Assembly (NCBI GenBank): GCA_013001755.1
Contig: JABDLY010000052.1
Location: 1 to 33,202, forward strand
Length of the DNA stretch: 33,202 nucleotides
Source of the DNA: Sphingomonadaceae bacterium
Lineage (GTDB): Bacteria > Pseudomonadota > Alphaproteobacteria > Sphingomonadales > Sphingomonadaceae
Reading direction: 5' to 3'
The notes below the pieces were generated by a model that saw nothing but the letters and a program-made list of their open reading frames with translations, ran no database searches and was not told where the DNA came from. The position numbers and the translations under genes are program-made. Shown here one piece after another: positions 11,086 through 20,509 of this stretch. Position 1 is the stretch's first letter; every line of letters begins with the position of its first letter.

Positions 11086-11895
11086 TTGGACAATTTCAAG
11101 GGCAAGACCGTCGCCATCACCGGCGGCGCGACGGGTATCGGCTTCGCGCTGGCCGAGGCGTTCGGCGCGGAAGGCGCTAACATCGTAATCGGTGAGCCGC
11201 GGCAGGAACGATTGACCGAGGCCGCCACCGCGCTCGGCGCGCTCGGTATCGAGGCGCGTTCGATGGTGATGGATGTCGCCGAGCCGGAGAGCGTGGAAGC
11301 CTTTGCCGATTTTGCATGGGCGCAATTTGGCGGCGCCGATATCCTGATCAACAATGCCGGTATCGCCATTCCGATGAAGCCGCTGACCGAGCTGCGGCTC
11401 GATGCGATGCGCAAACTGTTCGACGTCAATCTCTTCGGCGTCTGGCATGGCTGCGCGAGCTTCGGCCGGCGGATGATCGCGCGTGGCACCGAGGCCGCGA
11501 TCTACAATGTCGCCTCGGAAAACGCCTTCTTCACCGCCGTTCCCAACTCGGCAGCCTATGTCGCGTCGAAGCACGCCGTGATGGGGCTGACCGAGGCTTT
11601 TCGCGAAGAAATGCCCGATCACATCACCGTCGGCACGATCTTCCCCGGCTGGGTGAAATCCGAAATCTCCCCGCCCGAATTCAACAAGCTGGCAATGGAC
11701 ACCGATCGCTTCGCGGCGATCGTGCTCGACCAGATAAAGGCCGGCGAGAAATTCGTGGTGAGCCATGCCTTCAATATCGAGCACATCGATCGCCGGTATC
11801 GCGAACTTTCCGAAGCGTTCGAAAAATACGCACCGCGCTATGACGGCGACGATGAATATGATGTGCCGACGGTGATCGGACGGATGTCGGAATAG
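11086..11895 (+). CDS. Short-chain dehydrogenase/reductase (SDR)
   Basis: GKTVAITGGATGIGFALA Rossmann motif, NNAG, YVASKHAV catalytic Tyr/Lys. TTG start at 11086 preceded by GGGAGAG; an in-frame ATG at 11047 is an alternative start. Confidence 0.88.
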   Translation: MDNFKGKTVAITGGATGIGFALAEAFGAEGANIVIGEPRQERLTEAATALGALGIEARSMVMDVAEPESVEAFADFAWAQFGGADILINNAGIAIPMKPLTELRLDAMRKLFDVNLFGVWHGCASFGRRMIARGTEAAIYNVASENAFFTAVPNSAAYVASKHAVMGLTEAFREEMPDHITVGTIFPGWVKSEISPPEFNKLAMDTDRFAAIVLDQIKAGEKFVVSHAFNIEHIDRRYRELSEAFEKYAPRYDGDDEYDVPTVIGRMSE

Positions 11896-11908
11896 CGCAC
11901 GGACCCCC

Positions 11909-12000
11909 CGTCATTGCGAGCGCAGCGAAGCAATCCAGAGCGGCAAACGGCATCGCTTGTGGCTCTGGATTGCTTCGTCGCTTCGCTCCTCGCAATGACG
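11909..12000. repeat. Palindromic intergenic repeat, same family as 5623-5717
   Basis: cgtcattgcgagcgcagcgaagcaatccagagc ... gctctggattgcttcgtcgcttcgctcctcgcaatgacg; imperfect inverted arms. Confidence 0.88.
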
Positions 12001-12075
12001 AGATATTGATCGACCAACAGCATTTCCACAGCCTTGTCGGCTTGAGCCGCGAGGCGTTTCGCGCGACAAGGGCGC

Positions 12076-13581
12076 ATGGCCGATTCCCCCCTCCAACTTG
12101 TAAGCGAAAAAGAGGAGGGGCCACCGGCGCTTCCGCACAATATCGACGCCGAGGCCGCTTTGCTCGGCGCGCTGCTTATCGACAACCGGCTCGTCGACGA
12201 TGTCCAGCGGATCATCCGCGAGGAGCATTTCTTCGAGCCGACCCATGGCCGGATCTACGATGCGATCATCCGCATGGTCGTCGACAAGAACATGGTCGCC
12301 AATCCGGTGACGCTTAAACCGATCTTCGAAGCCGACGAAGCGCTCAAGGCGCTTGGCGGCGTCTCCTATCTCGTCAAGATCACCGAGAGCGGCGTCGCGC
12401 TGATCGGCGCACGTGATTTCGCGCAGCAGATTTACGAGCTCGCCATGCTCCGCGCGCTGATCGGCGTCGGGCGCGACATGGTCGAAAAAGCCGTCGATAC
12501 CAGCGAGGCCGTCGATCCGCGCGAGCAGATCGAAGAGGCCGAGATCGCGCTCTACGAAGTCGCCGAAAAGGACGGCGAGAGCGGGTCGACCAAACAGTTC
12601 GTCCGCGCGGCCGCCGAATCGGTCGAAATGGCACGGATCGCGATGAATTCGGGCGGCGGCGTTTCGGGCTATACGACGGGCTTCGAGAGCCTCAACCGGC
12701 AGCTTGCGGGCCTTCACAAATCGGACCTGATCATCCTCGCCGCGCGCCCTGGCATGGGCAAGACGGCGCTGGCGACCAACATCGCGTTCAACGCCGCGCA
12801 GCGCCACGCGCGCGATCAGGAAGACGGGATCGAGGAGTCGATCGGCGCGCCGGTCGCGTTCTTCAGCCTCGAAATGTCGGCCGACCAGCTGGCGACGCGT
12901 ATCCTGTCCGAGCAATCGGGGATCAGCTCCGAAAAGCTCCGCAAGGGCGCGATCAGCCAGAGCGAATTCCGCGATCTCGCGCGCGCCGCGAGCGACCTCG
13001 AAAGCCTGCCTTTCTATATCGACGATACGCCGGGCCTCACCATCGCGGCGTTGCGGACGCGCGCGCGGCGGCTCAAGCGACAACGCGGTATCGGCATCAT
13101 CGTCGTCGACTATCTCCAATTGCTCCAGGGATCGACGCGCACCGCCAACCAGAACCGCGTCCAGGAGATTTCGGAAATCAGCCGCGGGCTCAAGACTCTC
13201 GCCAAGGAGCTCGAAGTGCCGGTGCTCGCATTGTCGCAGCTCAGCCGCCAGGTCGAGCAGCGCGAGGACAAGAAACCGCAGCTTTCGGACCTGCGCGAAT
13301 CGGGCTCGATCGAGCAGGACGCTGATATCGTCCTCTTCATCTATCGCGAGGATTATTATCACAATTTCGGCGAGCCCGGCATGATCACCGACAAGAGCAC
13401 GCCTGAAGAAATCGCCAAACGCTCCGAATGGGAATCGAAGAACCAGGAGATTCATGGCCAGGCGCAGGTCATCGTCTCGAAGCAGCGCCACGGCGCGACG
13501 GGCGTCGTGACGCTGCGCTTCGAACCCGAATTCACCAAGTTCAGCGATCTGGCGTTCGAGGACCAGCGGCCGCAATATTAG
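12076..13581 (+). CDS. dnaB: Replicative DNA helicase
   Basis: LPHNIDAEAALLGALLIDNR, Walker A ARPGMGKTALATNIA, FFSLEMSADQLATRILSEQ, IIVVDYLQLLQG, ALSQLSRQVEQREDKKPQLSDLRESGSIEQDADIV. Confidence 0.97.
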   Translation: MADSPLQLVSEKEEGPPALPHNIDAEAALLGALLIDNRLVDDVQRIIREEHFFEPTHGRIYDAIIRMVVDKNMVANPVTLKPIFEADEALKALGGVSYLVKITESGVALIGARDFAQQIYELAMLRALIGVGRDMVEKAVDTSEAVDPREQIEEAEIALYEVAEKDGESGSTKQFVRAAAESVEMARIAMNSGGGVSGYTTGFESLNRQLAGLHKSDLIILAARPGMGKTALATNIAFNAAQRHARDQEDGIEESIGAPVAFFSLEMSADQLATRILSEQSGISSEKLRKGAISQSEFRDLARAASDLESLPFYIDDTPGLTIAALRTRARRLKRQRGIGIIVVDYLQLLQGSTRTANQNRVQEISEISRGLKTLAKELEVPVLALSQLSRQVEQREDKKPQLSDLRESGSIEQDADIVLFIYREDYYHNFGEPGMITDKSTPEEIAKRSEWESKNQEIHGQAQVIVSKQRHGATGVVTLRFEPEFTKFSDLAFEDQRPQY

Positions 13582-13584
13582 GCG

Positions 13585-14364
13585 TCAGAAGACAGGCTGG
13601 TTCGCCTCGTCGTCATCGCCGCCGCCGTCGATCGGCGAATGGATGCCGCATTCGGTCTTGTCCCAGCCGCGCCAACGGCCGGCGCGCGGATCCTCGCCGG
13701 GCGCTACCTTCGAGGTGCACGGCGCGCAACCGACCGAAAGATAGCCTTGTTCCTCGAGCGGATGCCGCGGCAGATCATGCTCTTCGAAATAGGCTTCGAG
13801 ATCGTCCTTCACCCAATCGCCGAGCGGATTGATCTTGAGCCGGCCGTCTTCGATTTCGAATCGCGGCAGGTTTTCGCGGGTCACCGACTGAAACGCCTTG
13901 CGGCCCGAAATCCATGCGTCGAGCCCGTCCTTGGCGCGCGCCAGCGGCTCGACCTTGCGGATCGCGCAGCAGCCATCGGGATCGAACGACCAGCGCAGGC
14001 CGTTGGCGTCTTTCTCGGCGAGCGTCTCCGCATTCGGGGTGACAACGGAGGCAGCGGTCAGGCTAAGCCGTGCGATCAGCTGCTCGCGATAGGCAAGCGT
14101 TTCGGGAAACATTTTGAGCGTATCGACGAAGATGACCGGGAGTTCTTTGTCCACCCGCGAAACCAGATGAAGCAACACGGCGGCTTCGGTGCCGAACGAC
14201 GAAACGAGCGCAATCTTGCCAAGCGCGCCTTCGCCGATCAGCGTGCCAAGCATCGTCTTCGCATCGACGCCCTCGAAGCGCGCATTGAGCCGGTCGGCGT
14301 CGGCTTGCGTAAAGGCGGGCCGGCTGTCGATAATGTCGAGGACGCGAGCAGCATTACTGGCCAT
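13585..14364 (-). CDS. cysH: Phosphoadenylyl/adenylyl-sulfate reductase
   Basis: SSFGTEAAVLLHLVSRVDKELPVIFVDTLKMFPETLAYR, CCAIRKVEPL and CAPCTSKV Cys pairs (as in Fe-S APS reductases), C-terminal KTECGIHSP. Start taken as ATG at 14364 (MASNAARVLD). Confidence 0.93.
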   Translation of the reverse strand: MASNAARVLDIIDSRPAFTQADADRLNARFEGVDAKTMLGTLIGEGALGKIALVSSFGTEAAVLLHLVSRVDKELPVIFVDTLKMFPETLAYREQLIARLSLTAASVVTPNAETLAEKDANGLRWSFDPDGCCAIRKVEPLARAKDGLDAWISGRKAFQSVTRENLPRFEIEDGRLKINPLGDWVKDDLEAYFEEHDLPRHPLEEQGYLSVGCAPCTSKVAPGEDPRAGRWRGWDKTECGIHSPIDGGGDDDEANQPVF

Positions 14365-14782
14365 GACGTTTGTTCCAAATCGGCTGGCGGTCATCGGCCG
14401 CGTGTTGATAGACATGGTTCCAGCGGGCGAGCGCTTTTTCGGCATCGCCGGGATCGAGCGGTGTTTCCGGCGAGAAGCTGTCGAAACCGCAGCGCCGCAT
14501 AAAGGCAATTTGGTCGATTAGGACATCGCCTTGCGCGCGGATTTCGCCGTCGAACCCGTGTTCGCGCAAGATACGCGCGGCGGAATAGCCGCGGCCGTCG
14601 CCAAAGGCCGAAAAGCCGATCTCGATCAGCGCGAGCCGATCGAGAAAGGGAAGCAGCTGGCGGGCGTCTTCGCCATCTTCAAGCCGCACGGCGGTGGCGT
14701 TCGACTGATCGAGAAATCCGTCGAGCGTGACGGCGGGTTCCTCATGCGCCTCGTCATCGCGGAAGCGAAGGAGATTATCCAT
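14354..14782 (-). CDS. DUF934 domain-containing protein (sulfur assimilation operon)
   Basis: MDNLLRFRDDEAHEEPAV...ATAVRLEDGEDARQLLPFLDRLALIEIGFSAFGDGRGYSAARILREHGFDGEIRAQGDVLIDQIAFMRRCGFDSF; typical DUF934 and context between cysI and cysH. Confidence 0.88.
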   Translation of the reverse strand: MDNLLRFRDDEAHEEPAVTLDGFLDQSNATAVRLEDGEDARQLLPFLDRLALIEIGFSAFGDGRGYSAARILREHGFDGEIRAQGDVLIDQIAFMRRCGFDSFSPETPLDPGDAEKALARWNHVYQHAADDRQPIWNKRHGQ

Positions 14783-16406
14783 AAAGCGCCTCCTTGAAGC
14801 GATCCATTCCGACGCGGCGATAGGTATCGAGGAAGCGTTCGCCGTCCTCGCGCTCGGCGACGTAGACATCGGTCACTTTCTCGACCGCATCGACGATGCC
14901 GTCTTCGTCGAAGCCCGGGCCGGTGATCTTGGCGAGGCTGACATCTTCGGCGCCAGAACCGCCGAGCAGCAGTTGGTAGTTCTCGGTGCCTTTGCGGTCG
15001 ACGCCGAGAATGCCGATATGGCCGGCATGGTGATGGCCGCAGGCGTTGATACAGCCGGAGATTTTCAGTTTGAGCTCGCCAAGTTCCTTTTGCCGGTCGA
15101 TCTCCTTGAAACGCTGCGCGATCTTCTGTGCGACCGGGATCGAGCGCGCGTTGGCGAGGCTGCAATAATCGAGGCCCGGGCAGGCGATGATATCGCTGAT
15201 CAGGTCGAGATTGGGGCTGGCGAATTCCGCTTCGACCAGCTTTTGCCATATCGCGTGGAGATCCTGCTTGCGGACATGCGGCAACACGATGTTCTGCGAA
15301 TGCGTCACCCGGCATTCGTCGAAGCTGTAGCGCTCGGCGAGATCGGCCATCAGTTCCATCTGCGCCGAAGACGCGTCGCCGGGAATGCCACCGGTCGGTT
15401 TCAGGCTGATAACCGCGATCGCATAGCCGGGCTGTTTATGGGTATGGACATTCTGGTCGAGCCAGACGGCGAAATCGGGATCGGAGCGGTCGATCTCATC
15501 GGACAAACCGGTTTCGAACGCCGGGTCTTCGAAATAGCCTTTGATGCGCTCTAGCTCGGCGGCAGGAGCATCGATATTCTGGCCTTGGAGATGAGCGAAC
15601 TCGGCCTCGACCTCTTCGATGAACTTTTCCGCACCCATCTCATGGACGAGGATCTTGATCCGCGCTTTGTACTTATTGTCGCGGCGACCGTAGCGGTTGT
15701 AGACGCGCAATATCGCCTCGGCATAGCTGACGAGATCGGCGACGGGCACGAAATCGCGGATCAGTGGGCCGATCATCGGCGTCCGGCCCATGCCGCCGCC
15801 GGCATAATAGCGCGCGCCGATTGCGCCGTCCTGCTCGACCATCTGGATGCCGATATCGTGGAGCCGCATCGCCGCGCGGTCTTCGTCCGAGGCGATCACC
15901 GCGAATTTGAACTTGCGCGGCAGGAACGAAAATTCCGGGTGAAAGCTCGACCATTGCCGCAGCAGCTCGGCATAGGGGCGCGGGTCGACAAGCTCGTCGG
16001 CCGCGGCGCCGGCATATTGGTCGGAGCTGATATTGCGGATGCAATTGCCGCTGGTCTGGATCGCGTGCATCTCGACGGTCGCCAGATCGGCGAGGATATC
16101 GGGTGCGTCCTCAAGCTTGATCCAGTTATACTGGATATTTTGCCGCGTCGTAAAATGCCCGTAATCGCGGTCGTATTTGCGCGCGATATGCGCGAGCATC
16201 CGCATCTGTTCGGAATTCAGCGTGCCATAGGGGACGGCGACGCGCAGCATATAGGCGTGGAGCTGGAGATAGAGGCCGTTCATCAGCCTCAATGGCTTGA
16301 ACTGATCCTCGGTCAGCTTGCCCGCGATGCGGCGCTCGACCTGATCGCGAAATTCCGCGACGCGCGTGTAGACCATTTCCTGATCGTAATTGTCGTATTT
16401 GTACAT
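14775..16406 (-). CDS. cysI: Sulfite reductase hemoprotein subunit (nitrite/sulfite reductase family)
   Basis: 543 aa; siroheme/4Fe-4S motifs CPGLDYCSLANARS and CINACGHHHAGHIGILG; TSGNCIRNISSDQYAGAAADE. Confidence 0.93.
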   Translation of the reverse strand: MYKYDNYDQEMVYTRVAEFRDQVERRIAGKLTEDQFKPLRLMNGLYLQLHAYMLRVAVPYGTLNSEQMRMLAHIARKYDRDYGHFTTRQNIQYNWIKLEDAPDILADLATVEMHAIQTSGNCIRNISSDQYAGAAADELVDPRPYAELLRQWSSFHPEFSFLPRKFKFAVIASDEDRAAMRLHDIGIQMVEQDGAIGARYYAGGGMGRTPMIGPLIRDFVPVADLVSYAEAILRVYNRYGRRDNKYKARIKILVHEMGAEKFIEEVEAEFAHLQGQNIDAPAAELERIKGYFEDPAFETGLSDEIDRSDPDFAVWLDQNVHTHKQPGYAIAVISLKPTGGIPGDASSAQMELMADLAERYSFDECRVTHSQNIVLPHVRKQDLHAIWQKLVEAEFASPNLDLISDIIACPGLDYCSLANARSIPVAQKIAQRFKEIDRQKELGELKLKISGCINACGHHHAGHIGILGVDRKGTENYQLLLGGSGAEDVSLAKITGPGFDEDGIVDAVEKVTDVYVAEREDGERFLDTYRRVGMDRFKEALYG

Positions 16407-16407
16407 C

Positions 16408-16704
16408 TCAGATCACCCAGTTTCCGGCGGCGGGGTCCGGCGGCGAGATTTTGAGATCGGGGCGCACCGTCGGGCCCGTCGCGCGGATCTTTTCCTTGAT
16501 ATGGATCGGAAGTACGCCGTCATCTGTCTTTTCCGCTTCGACCGTGTAGCAGTCGCTGACCGCGCGCTTGGCGATCTCGCGCGCGATGACATCCGTCACA
16601 TTGTCGTAGACCGGGACGGCATCGGATACGTGGCGCGACCAGTCATAGCCGGTCCACCAGACGACATCGCCGGTCTTGAGGTCGTTGCCGGTCAATATCT
16701 TCAC
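16408..16704 (-). CDS. DUF2849 domain-containing protein
   Basis: GTG start at 16704: VKILTGNDLKTGDVVWWTGYDWSRHVSDAVPVYDN...DLKISPPDPAAGNWVI; GTGA overlap with the upstream cobA stop; position typical of alphaproteobacterial cys operons. Confidence 0.85.
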   Translation of the reverse strand: MKILTGNDLKTGDVVWWTGYDWSRHVSDAVPVYDNVTDVIAREIAKRAVSDCYTVEAEKTDDGVLPIHIKEKIRATGPTVRPDLKISPPDPAAGNWVI

Positions 16705-17507
16705 GTCACCGTCTCCGCACCGCGCGCGATCGCGACCAGCCTGTCTTCGGCATTCGAACGATCGACGACTTCGCCGACGATAATCACCGCCGGGCTCTCG
16801 ACATGTTCGCGCGCAACGAGGTCGCCGAGATCGGCGAGCAGCGAGCGCATCGCCCGTGCATCGGGGCGCGTCGCGCGCTCGACGATCGCGACGGGCATAT
16901 CGGGCGATACGCCGTCGGCGATCAATTTCTCGGCGATATCCGGCGCTGTCGCGACGCCCATATAGATGACGAGCGTACGGCCTTTGCCCGCAAGTCCTGC
17001 CCAATTCTGGTCGGACAGGCCCTTGCATTGGCCGGCGACGAAGGTGACCGCGCTCGAGGCTTCGCGATGGGTGAGCGGGAGCGCGGCATCGGCCGCAGCG
17101 CCGAGCGCCGCCGAAATGCCCGGAACGATCTCGACCGGAATGTCGGCCTTGCGCAAATCCTCGGCCTCTTCGCCGCCGCGCCCGAAGATAAACGGATCGC
17201 CGCCCTTGAGGCGCACGACATTCAATCCTTCGCGCGCTTTTTCGATCAATAGCGCATTGATGCCGGGTTGCGGCATTGTGTGACGGCTGCGTTGCTTGGC
17301 GACCGAGATGCGCGGCGTGGCGCCCGGGATCAGATCGAGCACGTCCTGGCCGACGAGCCCGTCGTGCACGACGAGATCGGCCTCCTGCAGCTCCCGCAAA
17401 GCGCGCAGAGTCAGTAGCTCGGGGTCTCCCGGCCCGGCGCCGACGAGCAAGACGCGGCCCGTTTTGAGATCGTCCATTTCCATGGCAGCAAAATGGCCAT
17501 GTCGCAT
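16701..17507 (-). CDS. cobA: Uroporphyrinogen-III C-methyltransferase
   Basis: VLLVGAGPGDPELLTLRALRELQEADLVVHDGLV, VVRLKGGDPFIFGRGGEEAEDL, GISAALGAAADAALPLTHRE. Likely true start ATG at 17483 or 17477. Confidence 0.93.
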   Translation of the reverse strand: MRHGHFAAMEMDDLKTGRVLLVGAGPGDPELLTLRALRELQEADLVVHDGLVGQDVLDLIPGATPRISVAKQRSRHTMPQPGINALLIEKAREGLNVVRLKGGDPFIFGRGGEEAEDLRKADIPVEIVPGISAALGAAADAALPLTHREASSAVTFVAGQCKGLSDQNWAGLAGKGRTLVIYMGVATAPDIAEKLIADGVSPDMPVAIVERATRPDARAMRSLLADLGDLVAREHVESPAVIIVGEVVDRSNAEDRLVAIARGAETVT

Positions 17508-17545
17508 GGCACAAACAAATGATGGTTGCTTGGAGCGGGTTTAGC

Positions 17546-19018
17546 TCAGCTTTCGGGCTCGGCTTTGCGCTCGTAATGCGGGTCTTTGAGACCGATGCCG
17601 ATCGACGCGCGCGCCGACGGGGCTTCGGCGGAAGCGACCGGATAGGCGCAATAATCGGCAGCGTAAAAGGCGCTCGGCCGATGATTGCCCGAAAACCCGA
17701 CGCCGCCGAACGGCGCGGCGGAGGACGCACCGTTGGTCGGATTGTTCCAGTTGACGATGCCCGCGCGGATATTGGCCCAGAACGTATCGTAGAGATCGGG
17801 CGACCCGCTGATCAGCGAGGCCGACAGGCCGAAGCGGGTATTGTTCGCTTCGGCGAGCGCGGTTTCGAAATCGGGCACGCGGATGATCTGCAACAGTGGT
17901 CCGAACACTTCCTCGTCGGGCCGGTCGGCGATATCGGTGACGTCGATCAGCCCCGGCGTCAGGAACGGCTTGTCTTCTTCGGGGCGCCGCATATGGACGA
18001 TCGGCTTGCCGCCTTTCAGCAGCATGCCCAGAAACGCATCGTTGACGATGGTCGCCGAGTCATTGTCGATGACGGGTCCCATGAACGGCGCGGGGTTCGC
18101 ATGCGGCTCGTCGACGATGATCCGTTTGGCCAGTTTCGCGATAGTTTCGATCAGCGCTTCATGCTCGCCATCCTTGACGATCAGCCGCCGACCCGCCGTG
18201 CAACGCTGGCCGGCGGTGGTGTAGGCCGATTGAATGGCCATCGTGGCAGCGGCTTCGATATCGGGCGCATCCCAGACGACAAGCGGATTGTTGCCGCCGA
18301 GTTCGAGCGCGAGGATCTTGTCCGGCCGGTCGCCGAATTGCCGGTGTAGCGCCATGCCCGCGCGTGCCGATCCGGTGAACAACAATCCGTCTATTCCGTC
18401 ATGGCTCGCCAGCGCGCGGCCTTCCTCCGGGCCGCCGATGACGAGTCGGGCAACGCCCTCGGGTACGCCTGCCTCATGATAGCATTTGATCAGATATTCG
18501 CCGACCGCCGGGGTCTTTTCCGACGGCTTGAACACCACCGCGTTTCCCGCGATCAGCGCGGGCACCATATGACCATTGGGCAGATGCGCCGGAAAGTTGA
18601 AAGGACCGAGCACCGCGAGCACGCCATGCGGCTTATGCCGCAGCGCGCTGTGCGCTCCCATCTCGCCTTCATTCTTCTGGTTAGGCGTCCGCTCGAAATA
18701 GGCGGTGACCGAAATCTCCACCTTGTTCGACACCGCGTCGACCTCGGTTCGCGCTTCCCAGAGCGGCTTGCCGGTTTCGCGGGCGATCAGATCGGCGAAT
18801 TCTTCGCGTTTTTCGCGAACGACATTCACGAAACGGCGCAGCGTTTCGATACGATAGCTGTGCGATCGCGCCGCCCAATCGGCCCAGTTGTCGCGCGCGA
18901 CAGCAACCTCGGCATCGATATCGCCGATTGCGGCTTGCCAAAGCTGCTCGCCCGTTGCGGGTTCCATTGAAATAAGCGTGTCGGTCAAAGACTGTTTCCT
19001 TGGATCGGCTCCCAACAT
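17546..19018 (-). CDS. astD: Succinylglutamate-semialdehyde dehydrogenase
   Basis: ALDH with LALELGGNNPLVVWDAPD and TTAGQRCTAGRRLIV catalytic motifs; GPFNFPAHLPNGHMVPALIAGNAVVFKPSEKTP typical of AstD. Confidence 0.9.
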   Translation of the reverse strand: MLGADPRKQSLTDTLISMEPATGEQLWQAAIGDIDAEVAVARDNWADWAARSHSYRIETLRRFVNVVREKREEFADLIARETGKPLWEARTEVDAVSNKVEISVTAYFERTPNQKNEGEMGAHSALRHKPHGVLAVLGPFNFPAHLPNGHMVPALIAGNAVVFKPSEKTPAVGEYLIKCYHEAGVPEGVARLVIGGPEEGRALASHDGIDGLLFTGSARAGMALHRQFGDRPDKILALELGGNNPLVVWDAPDIEAAATMAIQSAYTTAGQRCTAGRRLIVKDGEHEALIETIAKLAKRIIVDEPHANPAPFMGPVIDNDSATIVNDAFLGMLLKGGKPIVHMRRPEEDKPFLTPGLIDVTDIADRPDEEVFGPLLQIIRVPDFETALAEANNTRFGLSASLISGSPDLYDTFWANIRAGIVNWNNPTNGASSAAPFGGVGFSGNHRPSAFYAADYCAYPVASAEAPSARASIGIGLKDPHYERKAEPES

Positions 19019-19062
19019 GGTTCGTTATGGGAGGTCAAGTTATCATCATGAATATCTATCGG

Positions 19063-20472
19063 TTAGCCAAAGCGCATAGCTTCGCCCATCCGGCGAATTG
19101 TGGCGATTTTTTCGTCAAAATCGGACCAGTCATCGGCTTCGTCGATCCGTGCCCAAATCGCTTCGAGTTCCTCGATATGCATCGAACAGGGCGCATCGCC
19201 TGACCAATGGGAATGGCGCGGCGCTGCGTTGTCATAGGTCTCGAGTTTCATAGCCACATCGACAAAGAGGTCGGCTTGGTAATCCTGATCGGCAGGCGAG
19301 GGGCCGCGCCGCTGCCCGCCGCGCCAGTCGAAGAAGAAGCGGTCGATCGTGACCTCGCTTTCGAGCAGCGCTTTCTCGATCGCCGTCAGCAGGTCGATAT
19401 CGTGCTTTTTGCCCCGCGCTTCGACGCCGAGACGCCAGAGCATGCGTTCGCGATAGGCGTCCTGATAATGGTCGCCGAAGCTTTCGATGGTCGCGATTAA
19501 GGGCTCGGCGTCCTCGATCAGGCGCAGCGATACGGCGAGCTGGGCGATGTCCCAGTGGATCGCCTCGGCCTGGCGCGCGAAGCTGTAGAGCCCGTTCTGA
19601 TCGAAATAGGCGGCGGTGAAATGCGGCCGCCATTGCGGCGTGAAGCGCCATGGGCCGTAATCGAAACTTTCGGTCGTGATCGCGATATTATCGCTGTTGA
19701 GCACGCCATGGACGAAACCCGCCGTCATATAGCTCGCCGCCAGCTTGGCGCCGCCGCGCACGACATGGTCGAGCAGCCGCACCGGACCGTCGTCGCCCGG
19801 TTGCTCGCCGAAATAATGTTTGAGGCAATAGGCGAGCAGCTTTTTCATGTTTTCCGGTTCGCGCAGCGTTGCCAGACGCTGGAAGCTGCCGATCCGGATA
19901 TGGCCGTGGCTCAGCCGCACGAGCACAGACGAGCGGGTGGGGGAGGGCTCGTCATTGCGTTCGAGCGCCTCTCCGGTCTCGATCAGCGAGAAGGATTTCG
20001 ATGTCTCGACGCCGAGCGCTTCGAGCATTTCGGTCGCCAGCACCTCGCGTATGCCGCCCTTCAGCGTCAGTCGGCCGTCGCCGAAGCGGCTATAGGGCGT
20101 TTGCCCCGATCCCTTGGTGCCGAGATCAAGCAGCCGACCCCCGTTTTCTTTGGGGCCGTCGCGCAGCTGTGCGAACAGAAAACCGCGGCCGTCGCCGATA
20201 TCGGGATTGTAGTTGCGAAACTGATGGCCGTGATAGCGCAGCGCGAGCGGCTGCTCGAGATTGTCCGGCAACGGTTCGAAGCGCCCGAAATGCGATACCC
20301 ACTGCGCATCGTCGAGTTCCGCCAGCCCCACTGTTTCCGCCCAACGGTCGTTGCGGAAGCGCAGGATCGCCTCGGGGAAATCCGCCGCTCCGACCGGATC
20401 GTAGAATTCATCGCCAAGTTCGAGGATCGCGGGATCGGCTGTGTACACTGATGCTTGCGGCAGAATCGTCAT
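19063..20472 (-). CDS. selO: Protein adenylyltransferase SelO family (YdiU-like)
   Basis: YHGHQFRNYNPDIGDGRGFLFAQL, LDLGTKGSGQTPYSRFGDGRLTLKGGIREVLATEMLEALGV, HGVLNSDNIAITTESFDYGPWRF. Confidence 0.93.
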   Translation of the reverse strand: MTILPQASVYTADPAILELGDEFYDPVGAADFPEAILRFRNDRWAETVGLAELDDAQWVSHFGRFEPLPDNLEQPLALRYHGHQFRNYNPDIGDGRGFLFAQLRDGPKENGGRLLDLGTKGSGQTPYSRFGDGRLTLKGGIREVLATEMLEALGVETSKSFSLIETGEALERNDEPSPTRSSVLVRLSHGHIRIGSFQRLATLREPENMKKLLAYCLKHYFGEQPGDDGPVRLLDHVVRGGAKLAASYMTAGFVHGVLNSDNIAITTESFDYGPWRFTPQWRPHFTAAYFDQNGLYSFARQAEAIHWDIAQLAVSLRLIEDAEPLIATIESFGDHYQDAYRERMLWRLGVEARGKKHDIDLLTAIEKALLESEVTIDRFFFDWRGGQRRGPSPADQDYQADLFVDVAMKLETYDNAAPRHSHWSGDAPCSMHIEELEAIWARIDEADDWSDFDEKIATIRRMGEAMRFG

Positions 20473-20509
20473 GCGCCGATATGGGGGGTTGTGGCAGGAG
20501 GGCGCAAGC

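Noticed and set aside
11911-13575. 554-aa minus-strand ORF opposite dnaB
   Set aside because: Antisense of dnaB; its C-terminal end also runs through the palindromic repeat (HCEERSDEAIQSHKRCRLPLWIASLRSQ), a known false-ORF signature.
14356-17510. Sulfate-assimilation block cobA-DUF2849-cysI-DUF934-cysH with overlapping stops/starts, considered as a novel system
   Set aside because: Well-known alphaproteobacterial cys operon arrangement; active-site Cys motifs intact.
20471-20473. Hydrolase start at ATG 20471, sharing CATG with the divergent selO start codon
   Set aside because: The GTG at 20510 has a strong AGGAGG at proper spacing, leaving a normal short divergent intergenic region.
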